The translations under genes and the position numbers were made by a program. Positions 45,761-56,700 of a stretch of DNA of 64,000 bases are shown here, piece after piece. The stretch covers positions 29,816,254-29,880,253 of the forward strand of contig OZ025260.1 in the NCBI GenBank assembly GCA_964019135.1. Direction: 5' to 3'. Source of the DNA: Arenicola marina (lineage: Eukaryota > Annelida > Polychaeta > Arenicolidae). Every line of letters starts with the position of its first letter. Position 1 is the first letter of the stretch. The notes beneath the pieces are model-generated. The model did no database searches. It saw only the letters and a list, made by a program, of their open reading frames with translations, and had not been told where the DNA came from.

Positions 45761-47289
45761 TAGATAATGCTGCCTGTTTGATCGAAGCACAGCTATTTTA
45801 GAAACCCGCAGTATGATTGGTTGATTACAACATACAGATAATTACTTCATGTAAATATAGTGAAATACCGACGTAAAACAGGAAGGCGGGCTATACGCGG
45901 GGAAACACTAGTTGTAATTATATGCAGGTCACTTCATCAAAATAATTGCAATAAGATCCTAACGTCAATTATGTGCGTTCACACAATCAATTGATAGCGC
46001 TCAAATTTGCTCACTGTAATATGGAATATGTATGTTTTGTATCATTTGTATTTGTTTTAACTGTAACCATGTTTCCATAAAATAGATGCGTTTACAAACA
46101 TGTATTGTTTTAATTATTATTCCCAGGACTTACAGACATCAGGCGCCAACAGCCTTTACCAATAGAGCCACATTACATAGTTAAACAAGAAGAACAAAGA
46201 GACGACTTTTTGTAGATTTTGTTTTTTATTGTCCATGATAAACTGACTGGATAATGAACAAATCAGCTAGACGACAGTACGGCTTCATACCATCACTATG
46301 ACGTCACCGACAGATAGAGTACCAGTGCCCCCCCCCCCCCCCCCAACAGATCTCTTCAAGAATCTAGGATACGCGTTGGCTATTCGGCATGTCACTCACG
46401 CACAATACAATCAAACCATGTTGGTGGCGTCGTTTAATTCTACATCCAAACCAACCCTTCATGTAAACTATGATGGAAATATGCCTTTGACAATATGGAG
46501 ATACATCATGTAGATAAGAACCGATTCAACCTCGTTATCGCGAGGTTTATAACGCTTGCCACATATTCATAATATCAAGGTTATTACAGCTCGAAGAGAG
46601 AATCAAACAAACAGGCGATCTGTAGATGTAAACACAACACAACTAAGACCTCTAACAAAAGGACAGTCATACGTGACCTAAACGCCAGGTAACACAAACG
46701 TCTAAAACAAATTACCATAAAGAAAGTCTTGAGCAAACTGCGTCGCAGTAAGCACCTTCGCCTCTGTTTGATATTCTGATATTAACTATCATACGGCCAA
46801 GCCCAAAACTAAAAGTCCGTGATATTAAACTTTGAGTGAGTATTCCGTTTGAGTATCTCGACACGAATGCAAAGTCAGTCAGTACATAGCTAAAACAAAG
46901 GCGAGACAACATATTGGAAATCGGTCACACCGTAAGGAGTATTATGTGGTGTACTACAAAGAAATACCAGAAGAAAACAACTCTTCAACAGAAGAAGTCA
47001 GGTTAATTCAATGAGTCCACATCAACCAGTTAGAGTTTCACTCATGAGAAATTCACTGACGAGAGTGCAATGGAATGGAGTTCCGGTATTTATGTGACGT
47101 CACGTCATGTAATTGGTGAGAAGTCATGCAATTATGTGACGTCACGTCACCCTGACATACAGCTGTATGCCGTCATACAAAGCACTTAATTAATACAAAA
47201 CTTGAGTATTCAGATGACGTCACAAAGAAATAAAATGACATCTCTTTCACTGTAGAAAATACTTGAAAAAAGTCATCATGATAAGCATT
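45761..47289. other. Convergent spacer between the two CWH43 genes
   Basis: It should hold both 3' untranslated ends. No strong AATAAA close to the copy A stop was found; ATAAAA occurs at about 46077. Isolated TGACGTCA sites at about 47095, 47140 and 47214 precede the main array. A poly-C run lies at 46327. Confidence 0.45.
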
Positions 47290-47713
47290 TGTATGACGTC
47301 ACACCAGGAATCAACCGTATGACGTCACACCAAGAATCAACCGTATGACGTCACACCAAGAATCAGCCGTATGACGTCACACCAAGAATCAGCGGTATGA
47401 CGTCACACCAAGAATCAGCCGTATGACGTCCCACCAAGGATGACGTGTATGACGTCACACCAAAAATGATTTGTACGACGTCACACCAGGAATCAACCGT
47501 ATGACGTCACACCAAGAATCAGCGGTATGACGTCACACCAAGAATCAGCCGTATGACGTCCCACCAAGGATGACGTGTATGACGTCACACCAAGAATGAT
47601 TTGTACGACGTCACACCAAGAATGACTTGTATGACGTCACACCAATAATCAACCGTATGACGTCACACCAGGAACCCTTGTATGACGTCACCGTAGGAAT
47701 CACTATGACGTCA
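47290..47713 (-). repeat. 25-bp TGACGTCA minisatellite at the stop codon of CWH43-B
   Basis: The + strand unit is GTATGACGTCACACCAAGAA followed by TCAGC, period 25 bp. More than a dozen units carry the palindrome TGACGTCA, and others carry CGACGTCA or TGACGTCC. On the coding strand the gene ends CCG TGA CGTCA, so the stop codon itself opens the repeat. A larger five-unit pattern appears twice (about 47345-47475 and 47500-47600). Three more isolated TGACGTCA sites lie at about 47095, 47140 and 47214. Confidence 0.93.
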
Positions 47714-47792
47714 CGGTATGAAGTACTTGGGTGTACTCATGTGGTACTGGTGCTCTGGTGCCCAGTTATGGCCCTGTTTGAAAGAACCGAAC
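47711..47792 (-). CDS. CWH43: CWH43-B exon 14 (stop codon)
   Basis: On the minus strand the acceptor is CTTTCAG. The exon encodes [20 protein letters not shown] and then PKYFIP, followed by TGA. It closely matches the human C-terminus FGSYKEGHN...HMNTPKYFL. The TGA is the first half of a TGACGTCA that opens the 25-bp array. Confidence 0.93.
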
Positions 47793-50700
47793 CTGAAAGT
47801 AAAAAAATGTTCGCATCAAAAACTTTCAGGCAAACATTTCACAATTGATACACGAAAAAAAAAGTAATACTTTAATAAACACATTCAAGAATCGCGCTAA
47901 GATTATCATATTATATCCTAAAAGCTGCTCATACAGCGAGTTGGCACTAAAATAATGACTTTTGAGAATTTTTTGGAAAAAAACATTATCTGCCTGTGAA
48001 TGTCAACTCTACGAAATAAATAGATTATCGCATTTACAATGGAAAATAATGACAGCGATACCCGAATTTTGATGACGTAGTACACAAGAAAGTCACTTTT
48101 ATCAACTGCGATAACTACACGCTTGTAACTCGCACCAGAGTGACGACTACGGACTGCTGTACCTGGAGCTAAAGTGAACCTCTTTGGAGACCTTGTCTGG
48201 ATCAGTCACCACTCTCGAGTTGTCCTGGAGCTCCTCGCCATCCTTCGGGATCCGGAATTTGGCCATCTGGAGCTCCGTGTCGCTAAGACCCGCGTGCGAT
48301 ACCCGGGCGTAACCAAGTCTGTAACCATGGGAACGCTCAGGGTGTCAATGCTAATAATGCATTAGCAGTTTATGTTATCGAACCTCTCTTTTTCAGTCGA
48401 GTGAAGCCAAACAAGGAGAGGCAGTGTAAGAACGTATGATTAGATGTAGACCTTGGGCTGCTGGTTATACTCATATTATCCGCCCCTGAAGGACCAGTAA
48501 TAGCACACACACACACATCAATCTATTTCAGGTTGAGATACAATTGGTTAAAGCGTCCTGAAAATACAACCAATTAACCAAACATCAGTGTATTTCAGGT
48601 TAAGATATCTATTGCGCCCCGGGTTAAGTGGTACGACCGTGCTGCGGTGTTCATCAAACTGTCGATACACATCTCTTGGGGTAAACGGACAGTTGTTCCA
48701 GACCTTAAAAAAGCAAAACAATTAAACTGTTTTAGTTGATAATTTTCAACAAGTTTGTCGGGACAATACATTTTGTTGTCATAGGGACGGCACCCACCTC
48801 TGAAGCCCCCTGTACATGATATATTCACACCAGCGTTCCTTGTCCGTCGCGTCGATATCCTGGACGTGACCTTTCTGGGTCAACTCCATGTAGTCACGGC
48901 TGAACGGAGCGGAAGTGACGTAACCAAGGAAGATCACGGGGTTTTCTCTGTGTAACGAAAACAAGACTTGTTTGTGGAGTAGTCTTGAGTAACAGTAATA
49001 GTATATTGGTCAGCGATACAGCCTTGCATGTCAGCCCTACAGCCATATGGGTCAGCGCTACATCCCTACGGGTCAACGCTACAGCCTTATAGGTCAGCGC
49101 TACAGCCTTATAGGTCAACGCTACAGCCATATGGGTCAGCGCTACAGCCTTATAGGTCAGCGCTACAGCCTTATAGGTCAGCGCTACAGCCTTATAGGTC
49201 AGCGCTACAGCCATACGGGTCAGCGCTACAGCCTTATAGGTCAGCCCTACAGCCAGATGGGTCAGCGCTACAGCCTTATAGGTCAGCGCTACAGCCTTAT
49301 AGGTCAGCGCTACAGCCATATGGGTCAACGCTACAGCCATATGGGTCAACGCTACAGCCTTATAGGTCAGCGCTACAGCCTTATAGGTCAGCGCTACAGC
49401 CTTATAGGTCAGCGCTACAGCCATACGGGTCAGCGCTACAGCCATACGGGTCAGCGCTACAGCCATATGGGTCAACGCTACAGCCTTATAGGTCAGCGCT
49501 ACAGCCATACGGGTCAGCGCTACAGCCATATGGGTCAGCGCTACAGCCATATGGGTCAGCGCTACAGCCTCAGCGTCCATAATACCGCCTGGCGCAAGTG
49601 GTTCCATCAACCTTAAGATTATATCCGTTAACTCCGTCAAGTAAACCTGGCGTCACGCTCATCTCCGTTAGCATTACGCCCATCTCCGTTAGCCTTACGC
49701 CCATCTCCGTTAGCCGCACGTCCGTCTCCGTTAGAATTACGCCAATCTCCGTTAGCATTATACGCTTATCGCCGTTAGCCTAGCCTTACGCCTATCTTCG
49801 TTAACCCTACGCCTGCCTCCGTTAGCCTCACGTCAGTCTTCGTTAGCCTTACGCCTGTTTCCGTTAGCCTCACGCCTATCTCCGTTAGCCTTACGCCCAT
49901 CTCCGTTAGCCTCACGTCCATCTCCGTTAGCTTTAAGCCTATCTCTGTTAGTCTCAAGCCCATCTCCGTTAGTCTCACGCCTATCTCCGTTAGCATTACG
50001 CCTATCTCCGTTAACACTACGCCCATCTCCGTTAGCCGCACGTCCGTCTCCGTTAGCATTACGCCCATCTCCGTTAGCATTATACGCTTATCGCCGTTAG
50101 CCTAGCCTTACGCCTATCTTCGTTAACCCTACGCCTGCCTCCGTTAGCCTCACGTCAGTCTTCGTTAGCCTTACGCCTGTTTCCGTTAGCCTCACGCCTA
50201 TCTCCGTTAGCCTTACGCCCATCTCCGTTAGCCTCACGTCCATCTCCGTTAGCTTTAAGCCTATCTCTGTTAGTCTCAAGCCCATCTCCGTTAGTCTCAC
50301 GCCTATCTCCGTTAGCATTACGCCTATCTCCGTTAACACTACGCCTATCGCCGTTAGCCTTGCGCCTATCTCCGTTAACTTTAAGCCTATCTCCGTTAGT
50401 CTCACGCCTATCTCCGTTAGTCTCGCGCCTATCTCCGTTAGCCTTACGCCTGTTTGAGCTCCCCCGCCAGGTGTCGCGCCTGCAGATCGCGGTCCATGAC
50501 GTCACGGTCGTTGCCCATGTGCGTGACGACCAAGTCGACGAGTCGTCCTGTCACGTTGACAGTGGCTGTCACGGCCGGCGCCAGCTCACCTGCGACACAC
50601 AGACAGACGTGACAGAGAGCTGCGACACACAGACAGAGTGACAGAGACCTGCGACACAGAGACAGAGTGACAGAGACCTGCGACACACAGACAGAGTGAC

Positions 50701-53700
50701 AGAGACCTGCGACACACAGACAGAGTGACAGAAACCTGCGACACACAGAGTGACAGACCTGCGACACACAGACAGAGTGACAGAGACCTGCGACACACAG
50801 ACAGAGTGACAGAAACCTGCGAAACACAGACAGAGTGACAGAGACCTGCGACACACAGACAGAGTGACAGAGACATGCGACACACAGACAGTGATAGAGA
50901 CCTGCGACACACAGACAGTGACAGAGACCTGAGACACACAGACAGAGTGACAGAGACCTGCGACACACAGACAGTGACAGAGACCTGCGACACACAGACA
51001 GAGTGACAGAGACCTGCGACACACAGACAGAGTGACAGAGACATGCGACACACAGACAGTGACAGAGACCTGCGACACACAGACAGAGTGACAGAGACCT
51101 GAGACACACACACAGTGACAGAGACCTGCGACACACAGACAGAGTGACAGAGACCTGCGACACACAGACAGAGTGACAGAGACCTGCGACACACAGACAG
51201 TGACAGAGACCTGCGACACACAGACAGAGTGACAGAGACCTGCGACACACAGACAGAGTGACAGAGACCTGCGACACACAGACAGTGACAGAGACCTGCG
51301 ACACACAGTGACAGTGATAGAACTCCAAAACCCCAAAAGTACATTTACGCGAGAAGACATTTCACGCTGACATAGTTTTGCATTTATTGGAAGCGAGCGA
51401 ATCACAAACACCATACAGATAAAGACTATTATAGGTTCAATGTAGTTTCCCACCTGACTCAACAGACCTGTGCGTATAGAAGTAAATTTAAGTATCCGTG
51501 TTTACACAAACAACACCACTTACTCACACGGGTCGAGTGTATGACTTACCCATAGGGGATGGCAGCAGATGGTGCTTAGACTTGACAAAAGGGTACTTCG
51601 AGAGAATTAAATTACTGAAAAATAACACGGGAAAATGTCAGGAGAACTACAAAAAAAGTTGACTTAGTAGCGTATATGACATAATGCATATAGTAACGAG
51701 CCAAAAGCCCATGCAGGCATTTTTCAAATATTAAATGTCACTGTTCCTTGTGAGATAATAGCAAGTAAATATGTTCCACTGCCGAGTCCTCGCACGCCAC
51801 CTAGCGAACAAAGCAGGAAGTACTTCCCGGCTAGTGTCAGCACCGTACTGAACACCCCCGCCACCCACACCGGCCGCCAGACGGCGCCACCACTCACCCC
51901 CACGTGTGGTCCCGCGTGGAGGGCCCGAAGTCGACGTACATGCCCAGCCTCTCCCCCAGCCACTGACCCAGGTCGTTGTTGCCTAGGAACGGCTTGGAGG
52001 CGTCGCTCTCCAGCAGGGTGATCACATCGGCGCCTGGAGGGGCGAGGGGGGGGGGGGGGGAGGGGGAGGGGGGGGGGGGAGTGACACGACATTAGGAAAC
52101 AGCTGGGAAGTGATGTGGAAGGAGGGAGGTAGCCATAGAAACATATCAATATAACAATTGTATGAGAAACTAAATCTGGACTCTTTTATGGGTCAAAAAC
52201 AAATAATTATAGTCTCAGAGTGAAGTTAATACCGGTAATAACGCTTCATAAGAGCACCGCGCGTCTCGAATATGTTCAACCCGTGACAGTCATTGAATCC
52301 AGGACGATATCGGACCTGAGTCGTTCATGAGTTGGGCTCCCCGCTGCAGACTGACCCTCCCCTCTCTCCCCAGGTTGTCATAGGGTTAGGGTTAGTGACA
52401 GATGACATCTGACCTGAGTCGTTGATGAGCTGAGCACCCCGCTCCAGACTGACCTGAGTCGTTGATGAGCTGGGCTCCCCGCTCCAGACTGACCTGAGTC
52501 GTGGATGAGCTGAGCACCCCGCTCCAGACTGACCTGAGTCGTTGATGAGCTGGGCTCCCCGCTCCAGACTGACCTGAGTCGTTGATGAGCTGAGCACCCC
52601 GCTCCAGACCGACCTGAGTCATTGATGAGCTGGGCATCCCGCTCCAGACTGACCTGAGCCGTGGATGAGCTGAGCACCCCGCTCCAGACTGACCTGAGTC
52701 GTGGATGAGCTGAGCACCCCGCTCCAGACTGACCTGAGTCGTTGATGAGCTGGGCTGCCCGCTCCAGACTGACCTGAGTCGTTGATTAGCTGGGCTCCCC
52801 GCTCCAGACTGACCTGAGTCGTTGATGAGCTGAGCTCCCCGCTCCAGACTGACCTGAGTCGTTGATTAGCTGAGCACCCCGCCCCAGACTGACCTGAGTC
52901 GTTGATGAGCTGAGCTCCCCGCTCCAGACTGACCTGAGTCGTTCATGAGCTAAGCTCCCCGCCCCAGACTGACCTGAGTCGTTGATGAGCTGAGCACCCC
53001 GCTCCAGACTGATCTGAGTCGTTGATGAGCTGAGCACCCCGTTCCAGACTGACCTGAGTCGTTGATTAGCTGGGCTCCCCGCTCCAGACTGACCTGAGTC
53101 GTTGGTGAGCTGAGCACCCCGCCCCAGACTGACCTGAGTCGTTGATGAGCTGGGCTCCCCGCTCCAGACTGACCTGAGTCGTTGATGAGCTGGGCTCCCC
53201 GCTCCAGACTGACCTGAGTCGTTGGTGAGCTGGGCTCCCCGCCCCAGACTGACCTGAGTCGTTGATGAGCTGGGCTCCCCGCTCCAGACTGACCTGAGTC
53301 GTTGATGAGCTGGGCTCCCCGCTCCAGACTGACCTGAGTCGTTGATGAGCTGGGCTCCCCGCTCCAGACTGACCTGAGTCGTTGATGAGCTGGGCTCCCC
53401 GCTCCAGACTGGGCCACCCCTTGTTGTCATAGCCGAAGTGGTACGTCCAGATGGCCGCTGTGAACGTGTCCTGGGGGAGGGGGAGGGGGAGGGAGGGGAG
53501 ACGTATAAGTTAATGTTTAAGGAACTTTCGCCCTCGGACTCCATTATTATCCGGTGATGTCGTTTTCCGAGGACATTAACTTATGTAAAATCCACGTCTT
53601 TATGACTCAAACACACTACATTACAGAAAAATAATGTCGTGAGAGAACAATGAAGTGACGTCATCAGTGGATTTTACATCAACATCAACAACATCATGTA

Positions 53701-56700
53701 AACAATCGGGCCATCCTCGATCTTATCGTCCATCAAATCCGTTGTTGAACCATACGCTAGGCAGGAGTAATACGTGAGCTATACAAAAGTCAAAAGTTCG
53801 AGTTCTGGCACATCTATTTCCTGCAGTTTACTTTGTTAGGCTTTGGTTACAGTTATCCATCTCTCGTCCTTGATCAACTCGTGTTGTTTGGCACATAGCT
53901 TTGTGTATTAGAGATATTAGTGCGCCAACTAGCGCTGAGTGGTAAGACGACAATGACGATACCTTGTCTGGACGGGAAAACTGTTGCCGTGGAAACCTCG
54001 CCGCAAACCCTCCCAGACCAATCATGACAATCAGCAACAGCACTGAAATCAGATCCCTAAGTAGTGATTAATATCATCTTGTAACTATGACAATACATAT
54101 ATTGATACTATAAATATCAGTATAAATATCAGTATAAATAAGAATAATCAATGATTCATTCTATTATTCCAAACACGGCAAGACTCCTATAGCAGAAGTC
54201 TCCAAAATTCCCTAGTCAACCATTACCGTATTTGCCTGTGTAAAAGCCATGGCTGGTGTCTCCAGCGAGAAATTATCGCAAAGATGAAAATAAGTGGAAA
54301 ATATGTTTTACAAAATTGGTCTCGCGGTTGCCATGGATACCTAGACTGGTCTGTGTAGATGGCGCCGTCTTGGCGGGCGTTCCGTATTCTATGAAAGCGC
54401 TGTGAGACTTCTGCTCCGGGCCGGGCTTCCCTGTATGTGGCAGACAGACACAGAACACTGGGATACAAAGAGATGAATGCTGGGCGGACATAGGACCGGC
54501 ATTAGGTGACGAAGTCACAAAAGCGCGCTCAAAAATACATTTATTAGAACTATTGATGATCTCTTGGCTATTATTTTATTTAATCTTGGCGGCCATCTTG
54601 AAAAATGGCGGCCATTTTATATTATTCCAACGAATTCTTAGTTTGCATTGTTCAACAGGTCAAACTGCAAAAGTACTTACAAATTCGTACAATAATCTCT
54701 TGGAACGATTTTATTTTATGGAATTTTTTTGGTTATCTTGGCAGCCAGTCTCTTGTGTTCCCTGTCTCACTCACCTGTCAATATGGCCGCTTCTATACAA
54801 ATCATGACAGCCGCTGACAGCCAGTCGCTGACAGCCAGTCGCTGACAGCCAGCCGCTGACAGCCAGTCGCTATGTTCCCTGTCTCACTCACCTGTCAATA
54901 TGGCCGCTCCTATACAGATCATGACAGCCGCTGACAGCCAGTCGCTGTGTTCCCTGTCTCACTCACCTGTCAATATGGCCGCTCCTATACAGATCATGAC
55001 AGCCGCTGACAGCCAGTCGCTGTGTTCCCTGTCTCACTCACCTGTCAATATGGCCGCTCCTATACAGATCATGACAGCCGCTGACAGCCAGTCGCTGACA
55101 GTCAGCCGCGGACAGCCAGTCGCTGTGTTACCTGTCTCACTCACCTGTCAATATGGCCGCTCCTATACAGATTATGACAGCCGCTGACAGCCAGTCGCTG
55201 TGTTCCGTCACAATCACCTGTCAATATGGCTGCTCCTATACAGATCATGACAGCCGCTGACAGCCAGTCGTTGTGTTCCCTGTCTCACTCACCTGTCAAT
55301 ATGGCCGCTCCTATACAGATCATGACCGCCGCTGACAGCCAGTCGCTGTGCTCCCTGGTGAACTCTCCGCCGGGGACGAAGTTGTAGGCCACAGTCCAGA
55401 CCGAGAAGAGGACCTGCACCAGCCACACGGCCAGGGCCAAGGTCAAGGTCTTGACGGGCGGGCAGAGCGTCACACGGTCTACCATCTCGGGCCAGATGGA
55501 CATGGTGTACACCGCCAGCACCAGGCCCCCTGTACACAAACAGTGTACACAAACAGTGTAAACAAACAGTGTACACAAACAGAGTATACAGTGTACACAA
55601 ACAGAGTATACAGTGTACACAAGCAGTGTACACAGTGTACACAAACAGTGTACACAAACAGTGTACACATCGTATACAAACGTTGTACACCGTGTATACA
55701 AACGTTGTACACCGTGTATACAAACAGTGTACACAAACAGAGTATACAGTGTACCCAGTGTATAAACAGTGTACACAAACAGTGAACACAAACAGTGAAC
55801 ACAAACAGTGAACACAGTGTACACAAAAAGTGTACAACGATAAGGGGGGGGGGCAGAACACGTCGATTAGTAAGTTAATCTCAACTTAAGAATTAAGATC
55901 TAGTGATTCTTAATGTTGCAGGCGTAATTTGATATAACTTTAATCGCTCAAGATATTTCTTTCTATATATATGCCCAGACACCTGGCTTGTTATACCATT
56001 TGACTTCTCAGTTACATATGCAACTGGCGTAAAGATAGCTGAGATAGTAATTCCACTCATCTTACATGATCAGTAAACCAAGCAATCAAACTACAGTATT
56101 ACTGTGACATTCAAACAACTGCTACGTGAAACCTAATTAAACTAATTAACCCCTAAGGTAAACCCGAAGGGCGCCACCTACCGGCAAAAGCTTGCCACGT
56201 GTCCAGGTAATAGAGGGTTGCCATGGCGACGGCTCCGACCGCCCACCAGATGGGGCTGCGCACCAGGCGGTGACATATGGAGAGCTCCGTGCCGAGCCAG
56301 AGACACAGCAGGACGGCCGCCCTGTAGACACGGGGAGAAGGTCAAGGCCGTCCGGAGTACGAGCAGGGCTGGGTTGTGATGGGGGGAGGGGGGAGGGCAA
56401 GGTGGGGTGAGGAAGTCATATAAATACGATTTTATCACCAGGTAGGGCGAGGTGCCTGTGTACTCACCTTCAAGGACAGAGCATGGGGCCAGTGTACTCA
56501 CCTCCAGGGGTAGGGCGGGCGGTGGGGTCTGTGTACTTACCCCCAGGGGTAGGGCGGGCGGTGGGGTCTGTGTACTCACCCCCAGGGGTAGGGCGGGCGG
56601 TGGGGTCTGTGTACTCACCCCCAGGGGTAGGGCGGGCGGTGGGGTCTGTGTACTCACCCCCAGGGGTAGGGCGTGGGGCCGGTCTCCGGGTAGCCTTTCA

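Noticed and set aside
46225-46230. AATAAA on the minus strand about 1.5 kb past the copy B stop
   Set aside because: One such hexamer is expected by chance in A/T-rich DNA of this length, and no supporting downstream element was seen.
48894-49640. Long open frames on both strands (up to 248 codons) with 7-residue repeats
   Set aside because: They read the 21-bp array, whose period is divisible by three. Frames on opposite strands are open at the same time, and one runs into real exon 12 out of context.
50444-51462. Three overlapping minus frames of 250-297 codons rich in Cys, Val, Ser and Leu
   Set aside because: They are three frames of the same 24/28-bp acceptor array, with exon 11 at one end. 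There is no family resemblance.
52325-53544. Open frames with [15 protein letters not shown]-type repeats
   Set aside because: These are frames of the 40-bp array running into exon 8 in the wrong phase. Only the exon 8 frame is supported.
55285-55861. Cys/Tyr/Val-rich minus frames of 179-190 codons
   Set aside because: They fuse the 13-bp-type array to exon 6. The exon 6 part is real, but the rest is intron.
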